NCBI GenBank assembly: GCA_022414725.1
Contig: CM039465.1
Coordinates: 1,732,593 to 1,796,592 of the forward strand
Origin: Microglena sp. YARC
Lineage: Eukaryota; Chlorophyta; Chlorophyceae; Chlamydomonadales; Chlamydomonadaceae
Length of the DNA stretch: 64,000 nucleotides
Reading direction: 5' to 3'
The notes under the pieces are model-generated. The model was not told the DNA's origin. It saw only the letters and a list, made by a program, of their open reading frames with translations, and ran no database searches. Both the position numbers and the translations under genes were made by a program. Below, in pieces: positions 31,701-38,500 of the stretch. Each line of letters starts with the position of its first letter. The stretch's first letter is position 1.

Positions 31701-33796
31701 AGGCTGAGGTAGTGGTGGGTGTGGAATGTGTAGTGGTGGTTGTGAGTTTGGAGGGTGAGGTGGTGGTGGTGAGTGTGGAGGGTGTAGTGGTGGTTGAGGG
31801 TGCGGTGGTGAGGTGGTGGTGGTAGAGCTTGAGTGTCATATGACCCGATTGAGGAACATGCTGCAGAGTGAACTGTCAAGCCAACTTAAGGTGGGTGTGG
31901 AGGCTGAGGTGCAGTGGTGGTGGTGGTAGTGGTTGAGGAGGGAGAGGTGGTGGTGGGTGTGGTGGTGGTGGTGGGTGTGGTGGTGGTGGTGGATGAGGAG
32001 GGAGAGGTGGGTGTGGTGGTGGGTGTGGTGGTGGTGAGGTGGTGAGTGTGTGGTGGTGGTGGGTGAGGTGGTGGTGGTGAAGCTTGAATGTCATATGACT
32101 TGTTTGAGGGATTTGTTGCAGAGTGAGCTGTCAAGCCAACTGAAGGTGGGTGTGGAGGCTGAGGTGGTGGTGGAGGGTGTGGTGGTGGTGGAGGGTGTGA
32201 TGCTGGTGGAGGGTGACGTGAGGTGGTGGTGGTGGTGGGTGAGAGGTGAGGTGGTGGTGGTGGTGGTGGGTGTGGTGGTGGAGGGTTTGGTGGTGAGTGT
32301 GTTGGTGGTGGTGGAGGGTGTTGTGGTGGTGGTGGTGGTGAGTTTGGAAGTTATGGTGGTGGTGGAGGGTGTGGTGGTGGTTGAGGGTGTTGTGGTGGTG
32401 GTGGTGGTTGAGGGTGTGGTGGTGATGGTGGGTATGGTGGTGGTGGAGGGTGTGGAAGGTGTGGTGGGTGTGGTGGTAGAGGTAGTGGGGGGTGTGGTGA
32501 TGGTAGTGGTGGTGGTGGTGGTGGTGAGTGGATAAGGTGTGGTGCTGAAGGGTGTGGTGGTGATGAGGAGGTGGTGGTGCTGCTGGTGGTGAGTGTATAA
32601 GGTGTGGTGCTGGAGGGTGTGGTGGTGGTGAGGTGGTGGTTGAGGGTGCAGTGTGTGGTGGTTGTGGAGGGTGTGTTTGTGGTGGTGAAGCGGTGGTGGT
32701 GGAGCTTGAATATTATATGACCCGTTTTAGGGATGTGCTACAGAGAGAGATCATATGATATCAACTCTCCTTTGGTCAACATCATATGATATGCTGGTCC
32801 CTAGAAATGGGCCTAGTCCTGGGCTTATAATGGAGCTCATCACCCTTGAATCGTACGATATAGGGCAATATATCGGACGATAAAAGAGCACGGTATTGTT
32901 GTGTGTTTCTACCTTCTTCAATATTGGTTCATTTGACCTGAATTCTTCTGTATCAACGTTGTTATGCTATTACCCGTAATACCCCCTTGGTCTCATACTG
33001 CTTTTCAAATAAAAATGGTACATGATATCGTAAATGTACGATATATCGTACGATAATTCAGAAAATAGCGTACTTTTGATATCCCTGTACATTATCATTC
33101 TGATTTATACTCATTATTATATGCGGTATACTCATTATTATGTATACCCATTCTTATTTATATCCTCCATTATTATGCATACTCATTATTTCATTATTGC
33201 CACCCCTCTGCCGCTCTTCCTCAGGGCTTTACACGCATCAACGGACTCGAAGCAGCTATCAAAGGCTCCCCAATACCCTTCACATCTCTTTCAAGGGCCC
33301 TTTTCATCTCTTTCAAGGGCCTCAACTCCTCCCTTCGATTATTTGTACTAATTATTTTTTAATCTCATTATTATGTATACTCTTTCTTATTTATATACCC
33401 AGTCTTATTTATACTCGTTATTATTTATATGCTCGTTATTATGTATTTAATTATTACCGCCCCTCTCTCGCTCTTCCCCAGGGCTCTGCACGCATCAACG
33501 GACCTGAAGCAGCGCATCAAAGGCTCCCCAATACACTTTCCATCTCTGTCAAGGGCCTCAACTCCTCCCTCCTCCTCAGCCGCTTGGCCGATCACCTTGC
33601 TGCCTCTGCCGGTGCAGCCTGTCACTCAGGCGGTGGTCCGACCATATCCTCTGTGCTGGCGGCCATGCATGTTCCAGTGGAGTATGCAGTCGGGACGCTG
33701 CGATTGTCAGTCGGGAGGCATACAACAGAAGCTGACATAGATGAAGCTGTGAAAATGATAGTGAAGGAGGCACAGGCACAGGGAGTGGAGTGTTAA
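19768..33796 (+). CDS. SCLY: Selenocysteine lyase / cysteine desulfurase (multi-exon)
   Basis: A fold-type I PLP enzyme that removes Se or S from (seleno)cysteine. Exons in order: to 20,039 (CIYLDY, then [10 protein letters not shown] and HFGNPS, phase 2); degenerate middle part near 21,470-21,960; about 23,340-23,458 ([16 protein letters not shown]); a mini-exon [12 protein letters not shown], one of eight copies between 24,379 and 25,066; 26,644-26,783 ([10 protein letters not shown] and GHKF, the PLP lysine at 26,743); 31,201-31,396 ([16 protein letters not shown]); 33,482-33,796 to the stop. The last exon carries the catalytic cysteine at 33,620 in [10 protein letters not shown]; the Ala-Ala-Cys-His-Ser context resembles eukaryotic selenocysteine lyase more than NifS/IscS. 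Phases agree from the mini-exon to the stop. The start is unknown: 19,768 is only the first in-frame ATG. DYKQPPL replaces the usual DYNATTPL and a frameshift lies near 23,380. Confidence 0.85.
20112..20152 (+). repeat. Echo of lyase exon 1 donor edge
   Basis: TTGGGAATCCCTCC followed by GGTGAAGAGCTC repeats the last exon bases and 5' splice site at 20,025-20,050, then diverges. A single degenerate copy. Confidence 0.7.
20560..21440 (+). repeat. Three related ~70-bp copies in a lyase intron
   Basis: Segments at about 20,570-20,640, 21,130-21,200 and 21,383-21,460 share GCAACTGCAAAGCTG, then GGACAGGCT and CTCTGAT parts. They may be echoes of the exon expected between GNPS and GGTE in this family, but no frame confirms it. 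Confidence 0.4.
21470..21960 (+). pseudogene. Degenerate lyase middle-exon material
   Basis: Phrases expected at this point of the enzyme occur in mixed frames: GGTE at 21,480, LAIWG right after it in another frame, [10 protein letters not shown] at about 21,695-21,735 and [11 protein letters not shown] at about 21,880-21,915. Two partly overlapping versions (21,500-21,740 and 21,840-21,960) suggest another duplicated exon. Indels prevent a clean exon call; sequence errors are possible. Confidence 0.45.
22020..23280 (+). repeat. (TTTGG)n / TTTGGTATGG low-complexity DNA
   Basis: Long intronic stretch built from TTTGG and GGTATGG words, interrupted at 22,579-22,942 by an inverted-repeat element. 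Open frames across it are artefacts of the repeat. Confidence 0.85.
22579..22942. mobile_element. Foldback / MITE-like element with ~50-bp inverted repeats
   Basis: The arm starting ATGTCCAGTTGGGTATACTG (about 22,621) and running to ATAACGTGATTCCCATC (about 22,669) returns in reverse complement at about 22,822-22,874 (GATGGGGAGTCACGTTAT through CCGGGACAT). Outer pieces around ACATCTGAATCAG form further inverted copies, e.g. GTTGTAATCGGCA at 22,843 against TGCCGATTACAAC ending at 22,942. No coding capacity. Confidence 0.65.
23385..23935 (+). repeat. Tandem echoes of the lyase MHSNNE exon and its donor
   Basis: The exon end and 5' splice site ending at 23,458 recur with donors at about 23,553, 23,686, 23,811 and 23,931, alternating with shorter copies that stop at CACCATCAAT (about 23,605, 23,741, 23,873). 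Linkers are (CATCACT)n. The long copies retain AATAATGAG|GT except the first, which lost GAG. Confidence 0.85.
23975..24300 (+). repeat. (CATCAT)n, (CACCAC)n and (AGCATC)n microsatellites
   Basis: Compound trinucleotide and hexanucleotide tract; the AGCATC part (24,122-24,185) is nearly perfect. Confidence 0.95.
24379..25066 (+). repeat. Eight tandem copies of a 36-nt lyase mini-exon
   Basis: Copies start at 24,379, 24,474, 24,569, 24,665, 24,756, 24,851, 24,941 and 25,031, a period of 90-96 bases. Each carries an upstream AG and the codons for [12 protein letters not shown] or a near variant (copy 4 has one extra G, copy 5 is cut by a CATCAT tract). Copies 6 and 8 have GTGAAG|GTTGTG, a plausible donor; copies 2, 3 and 7 have lost the GT. 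Exactly one copy is needed to join NNE to [11 protein letters not shown] in phase 0. Confidence 0.85.
25118..25335 (+). repeat. (ATAAATAC)n-type microsatellite
   Basis: Imperfect ATACATAAATAAATGC units, about 12-24 bases long. Confidence 0.9.
25732..26643 (+). repeat. Tandem echoes of the lyase HTDAAQ exon acceptor edge
   Basis: The true acceptor at 26,643 is preceded by copies of GAGAGGCACATCT at about 25,736, 25,892, 26,030, 26,153, 26,243, 26,355, 26,444 and 26,548. The early copies extend through TTTGTGCACACAGACGCAGCC; the later ones diverge to TATATTCACCGCC. Between copies lie C runs and CAC/ACACACC tracts. Confidence 0.85.
26784..29345 (+). repeat. Donor-edge satellite with higher-order structure
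   Basis: Starts at the 5' splice site of the PLP-lysine exon. First block (to ~27,370): monomers of ~95 bases. Second block: about 11 dimers of 160-175 bases in which one half begins TACATCAGGTACTC, a copy of the exon end plus donor (seen near 27,515, 27,684, 27,857, 28,020, 28,190, 28,355, 28,520, 28,852, 29,018, 29,187). Each half also contains GCTACGARCAGC and CTTCTAGGCAGC. Confidence 0.9.
29462..29656 (+). CDS. Small open frame inside a lyase intron, unknown
   Basis: 64 codons in normal-complexity DNA between two repeat arrays, preceded by a pyrimidine-rich stretch ending in CCAG. It starts [17 protein letters not shown] and ends in [10 protein letters not shown] recognise no family, and it is not part of the lyase. 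It could be an exon fragment of another gene or chance. Confidence 0.25.
   Translation: MCPNSNNWSKEEWLKMATGSVLLNALFLSDEASEYADRCRRSQGSRITKNVVFGPLSSEICAFL
29670..29785. other. Cluster of inverted repeats
   Basis: AAAAAACCG, ATTTGA, CGGTTTTTT forms a hairpin at about 29,674-29,698. ATTTGACGGTT recurs nearby and inverts as AACCGTTAAAT at about 29,750, giving a second, larger stem. No coding. Confidence 0.5.
29790..30000 (+). repeat. Diverged monomers of the 26.8-29.3 kb satellite
   Basis: Two more copies of the GTACTTGTCATAG / CTTCTAGGCAGCTC unit after the 29.4-29.7 kb interruption; a further remnant lies at 20,300-20,340. Confidence 0.75.
30018..30090 (+). repeat. Dispersed ~75-bp repeat, copy 1 (copy 2 at 35,370-35,440)
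   Basis: Both copies read TAGTCCAGGGGTRGGCCAAAT or close, then AGGGACTTGCCCAACCG and AGGAAGGGC. No terminal structure seen. Confidence 0.7.
30230..30340 (+). repeat. (CCCTGAA)n telomere-like tract
   Basis: About 15 heptamers of CCCTGAA or CCCTAAA, one base from the plant-type telomere repeat, inside a lyase intron. Confidence 0.8.
30341..31200 (+). repeat. Tandem echoes of the lyase GGGQ exon acceptor edge
   Basis: CCTCCTTATCYCAG followed by the start of the exon (CATACAGCTTCCTAGC...) recurs at about 30,341, 30,472, 30,582, 30,961 and 31,069 before the true acceptor at 31,200; a short one lies near 30,207. The copy at 30,582 runs furthest, through GTTGTGTTGATAGC, before ending in CAC-rich DNA. 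Confidence 0.85.
31334..32750 (+). repeat. Five intact and one broken copy of a 63-nt exon segment
   Basis: The last 63 bases of lyase exon 31,201-31,396 recur at 31,458-31,520, 31,628-31,690, 31,828-31,890 and 32,083-32,145, with a truncated copy from 32,705. Each has AG in front (or TAG/GAG close by) and AAG|GTGGG behind, is exactly 63 nt, and is open in the same frame ([17 protein letters not shown] with few changes). Linkers are (GGTGGT)n. Confidence 0.9.
33225..33345 (+). repeat. Echo of the last lyase exon acceptor edge
   Basis: CCTCAG|GGCTTTACACGCATC and about 100 more bases match the true exon start at 33,482, but contain a deletion that shifts the frame and an internal duplication of CTCTTTCAAGGGCC. 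Confidence 0.85.
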
Positions 33797-33875
33797 ACCC
33801 TAAAGCCCCAAAACCCCAAAACCCCAAAACCCTGAAACCCCAAAACCCCAAAACCCTAAAACCCCAAAACTAAAA
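33797..33875 (+). repeat. (AACCCC)n / CCCTAAA tract after the lyase stop
   Basis: Begins two bases after the stop codon: AAACCCTAAAGCCCC then CAAAACCCC repeats. Probably within the 3' UTR. Confidence 0.75.
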
Positions 33876-33947
33876 CCGAAGGTGGTCAGGCGAGGCATAC
33901 AACAGAAGCAGGCATGGCTGAAGCTATGTAACTATGTGGCTAATTTG

Positions 33948-34092
33948 CCGGGTTAGTATCCCCACGGATGCGATTTAATGTTCGCGGGTAACAACCGCCA
34001 TGGTAGCTTTGTCCAGGTAAAGTAGCAGCCTGTTCCCTGCCGCCGTAAGACGGGGCTCCCTTATTATCACCCCCTACCAGGCTTTATCAATA
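33948..34092 (+). mobile_element. tRNA-related SINE, copy 1
   Basis: Shares CAACCGCCATGGTAGC, then TTTGTCCAGGTAAAG, and GGGGCTCCCTTA with the other copies. The box B region is degenerate. Confidence 0.6.
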
Positions 34093-35503
34093 TCCGAGGA
34101 GGCACGTCTAAAAGGAGTTGAGTGTCAACTTAACCTGAACTAAACATAGTTTTTCCCGATTCTGAGCCCCCCACCCCTCCCCCCCATAGCTTTTCTGGTC
34201 CTGGAGCTATCTGGACCGGGTCGATTCATAGCTATTTGTAGCTAGATCCATTTCTCCTTTTTAGGGGGGTCCGGGGGGTCATTTTGCACGTGGATGACAT
34301 ATATTACCCCCACCCACCCACCCACCCCTAGTCCCCTAGATCTTCCCTGTCAGCTTATGTGGCCGAAGGTTGACTGTAGTCTAGTGATAGTGCTGGCGAT
34401 GTGCTACGGTAAAATACAAGGTTGGAGTGATTATATAGTGTTACTGGTAGCAGCCTAGCTACAGTGCTAGCGAATAACTTTATAACTATTACTGAAACGT
34501 CTGCTTGCTTCTCAGATTTAGTCAGCGGAACTCAGGTACTCAGGCACAGGTACATTGATCTAAGTAGAGAGACTGACGGACAGATTACAGAGACGTAGAC
34601 AAAAACTATAACATGAGCACAGCCACCAGAATGGAGGCGGGGTTTAGGGTGTAGCCGGACGCTAAAGCCAAGGGGAATAGCAGACAAAAAATGGCAGAGA
34701 GGCAACTGACAGCTATTGCTGACAGATGTCATATGACAAACGGTGAGCAGCCCAGAGTTGGCTGAATAACCACGTAATATTCCAAATTAAACGGTGTCTA
34801 TAGCTAGCTCCGGCTTACGCTGTGGTGTCCTTAGCTTCACGTCCTGTGAGTGAATGTATTACACGGATGTAACAATTTCAATTTCGATTTCAATTCCAAA
34901 TTATACATTATTCATTTGTGTATGAAGCCGGCAGCACAACCGAGGGGCTCGCGATCGAGCGCAGTATCGAGAGGGTGTCTGTGGAATCCACAACCTGTTA
35001 TACAAATGGTATTGGTACTAGTTGATATGTTACACAGGGCACTGGTATGTACAGCACCTTCAACTATGTTAGGGTCCATAGACGGGCCTGTCGGGGAAAC
35101 CCGACAGGCATCACTAGCTGGCACGTGGCTAATGTGCGAGCAGCCAAAAAGCTGGCTGAAGCTATGTAACCAAGTTCAAGCTAGCTGTCACGCGGCTAAT
35201 GAGTCATGACTTGGCATGGTTGTCACCCATGCCGGTCACGCGACCTACGCGTGCCCTGCGTAATACGCTATACAACGGCTATATGCTGTTGCCTATCATT
35301 TGTTGTCATGAAGTGTCGAGCGCCGTTTTTATGAACAACAAGGTTTTTTAGACACTTGTTTTTGCCAACGTATGAATGTTACAGTCCAGGGGTGGGCCAA
35401 ATAGGCCATAGGGACTTGCCCAACCGTGGTAGGAAGGGCGTTAAGAGAAAAAGCATATGCCAATACTTAATGAGCGTACACGCAGCGGCACAGTATTCAT
35501 TAT
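34093..35503. other. Region between convergent genes, otherwise no gene seen
   Basis: Holds the 3' flanks of the lyase and DUF3119 genes, the retroposon at 34,791 and the second dispersed-repeat copy at 35,370. No further coding frame is supported. Confidence 0.5.
34791..34892 (+). mobile_element. ~100-bp retroposon, copy 1
   Basis: Starts ACGGTG, contains AGCTCCGGCTTACGCT and GTATTACACGGATGTAAC, ends in a short (AATTTC)n tail. Flanked by an 11-base direct repeat ATTCCAAATTA at 34,779-34,789 and 34,893-34,903. Same 5' end as the copy at 52,586. Confidence 0.75.
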
Positions 35504-38500
35504 TTACTCGTCCTTGGGGCCGGACGTGGCAGAGGGGCCACAGCGCTCGACCATCACATCATACAGCTCCTTGCCGTTAAAGATAACAGGGAAGAAGTGG
35601 CTGCGTACAACAGAGAGAGAAAATATTTAACAGGGATCCCGGTTCGGTAAGAAGTGGCTAAGAAGTTGGTTCAGAAGTGGTTCAGAAGTTGGTTCAGAAG
35701 TGGTTCAGAAGTTGGTTGAGAAGTGGTTCAGAAGTTGGTTCAGAAGTGGTTAAGAAGTTGGTTGAGAAGTGGTAAAGAAGTTGGTTGAGAAGTGGTTGAG
35801 AAGTTGGTTCAGAAGTGGTAAAGAAGTTGGTTCAGAAGTGGAAAAGAAGTTGGTTAAGCAGTGGCTGCATACAACAGGGAGAAAACAAGAATAAACAGGA
35901 ATCCTGCTTCGGCGAATGGTTCAATGGTTCGGTCTGAAGGAGGTGATGGGTTCGAATCTCTACAGGTGCGCTGTCAACCGCCATGGTAGCACTGTCCAGG
36001 CATCCCATTCTCTACCACTGTAAATTAGGGCTCCCTTAATACCACGACCCACCAGGCGTTACAAGAGATTAAAACAGGAGGAGGACTTTGAAGCCATGGT
36101 TGGTTGGTTGGTTGGTTGAAATTGGTGGGAAGCCATGGTTGGAATCGGTAGGTTGGTTGGAATTGGTTGGTTATAATTGATTGAAAGGCATGATTGGAAT
36201 TGGTAGGCTGGAATTGGTTGGTTAGTTAGAATTGGTTGGAAGGATTGGACTTGCACTACGAGCCAGCTTCTTTGAATGCTTCTTTGATCTGCCTGCTTGT
36301 CTACCTGTTTGAACACTAATATGTGTATTTTGGATTGTGCTGTACATTTGAGCACACCCATTCATCATGGTAAAATACAATGCACATTTTGTATAATGCT
36401 GTGTATATGATTTTATATTCATCACATGATTATATTGTGTGTATTTGTCTTATGCTGTTACATAATGGTTCACGCTTGAAGCCCCCACCCATTCACACAC
36501 CACCACCACCAAACCATTATCCGCCCCCTCCCCCCTTCCCTCCCGTTGGCCACACCTGTTTTGGGCTGGGTTGCAAAATGGTTTTCTCTGCAGTACATGC
36601 AACTTAAAACATTGACGGATAAAACATTGCGATGGTCTCCCTTGTGCACCCACAAGCACACAAAACACCACCGTACTCCCCCCCCCCCCTAGTTATCTCC
36701 ACCCCCACCCCCACCCAACCATGCCCACAAACATACTCCCTTACTCTTCCTAACATATTTCCTGACTCCATCCCTTCCCCCACCCCAGCCATCCCACCAG
36801 CCCTCACCCTCTCCCCACTCTCATCCCTCCCCTCCCTACTACACGCACCCACCAGCACACACATACTCCATATCTGCCCCCCTCCACTTCAGCTGTGGGC
36901 TTTGCCATAGCTGAAAGGCAAACGGGACGATGAGCATCGACAACGTTTGCGCATCATCCGACTCCGCTAAAAGCATCGGACCTGCTTCCCTGCCACCTCA
37001 GCTGTGATCGATAGTCAACCCCACTGAAAAGGCTGAACCTGCGCAATCGCAACTGTATATAACTGAAGCTTCTTCTTAGCGAGCATGTATTCAGTTCGGC
37101 CGAAGAACAATCCTGTTCACCGCAACTACTCCCAAAGTCAACTCGATCTGGGACTTGGAAGCATCGCTAGGTTCATCCATTCAACTTTGCCGCGTGCTCG
37201 CTATAGCACAACGCACAGCGACGACATGTTTCTCAATGCAGTGGGAAGAAGTTACAGTCAGGTTGCTGATTTGAGATGTTCGGTCAAGTTAGGGCGAGAA
37301 TGGTCAGCGAGATTTTTCATTCGGTCAACTTTGATGCGTACTTGCTATGGCACAATGCGGTGCGACATGTTTCTCAATACAGTGGGAAGAATTTGCAGTC
37401 AAGTTTGTGACATGGGATGGATGCGATTCGGACATTTCTGACAGGTCCGCTGACTCTCCACGTCACCTCCCGTTGTGCGCAGCGACAGGTCTCTTGACGC
37501 AAGGGAAAGTCTTGCAGAGATGCAGGGGAAAAAGCTTGTACGCAGACGAACTGTAGCGCTACCGAAATCAGGTGGATGAACTCAGGCGGGAAAAGGAGAA
37601 ATCGGGCGGGATGCGCAACAGGTAGAAAACACAGGAGGCTAAGGTTGCATAAGGCAGAATTCGCAGGAGGCCAATCAGGCAGAAGTTGAAGCAGGAGGCA
37701 TTAAAAGCGTGAATTGGCTGAGCGTGAATTGGCTTGGCGGGAAATGGCTGGGCGGGAAGTCCGTTAAGTCGGTTACGCGATGACACCACCACGTCCACCA
37801 CGACCATGATTTCTTTATATATATAGATAATTAAATGACAGCACTAAATAAGCTAGCAGAGTTTTTATACATCATTATTATAAAATGGAACAGGAATGGA
37901 AGCACTTAACAAGCTAGCAGAGGGATTGATTAAGAAACATTTGGATTAAGGCGTGCGTTTGCTTTGCACAAAAGAAGTATAGTATATGAGGATTCTCATT
38001 ACCCAGTAGGGAGAGGCGTAGATCTATGTAGAGATAGATATATTTTCCGCCCCCTATTAACCAGGGTATACTATTATGTGTATTATGTGTTAAACATGTA
38101 TCCAGTATTTATGAGTACACCCATCTATCATATAAATACTTAAATAGAGAAGATAATATACTCCCTGTGCACATGGATGTACAGATGGATGCTTGGGAAT
38201 ATTGTGTGTGCATAATCAGCACAGTGGTTGGCCCCAGTGCAAGCAAACAGATTGCCCCCCTGAACACTCTCACACCTAGACACACGCACTCCAACACACC
38301 TGGCCACTCGCACTCCTACACTGTGTGGCACACACAAACACACCTGAGCAGCCAAGATGCAAGCAAACAGATTGCCCCGCTCAACTTCACGCCTCGTACT
38401 CCTACTACTACTAATATTGTAATACTACTGCTACTTCATGTGTACTCATGTCCACAAAAATAATAGTCCAGCACCCCCAATGAAGTAATATTTCACGAGT

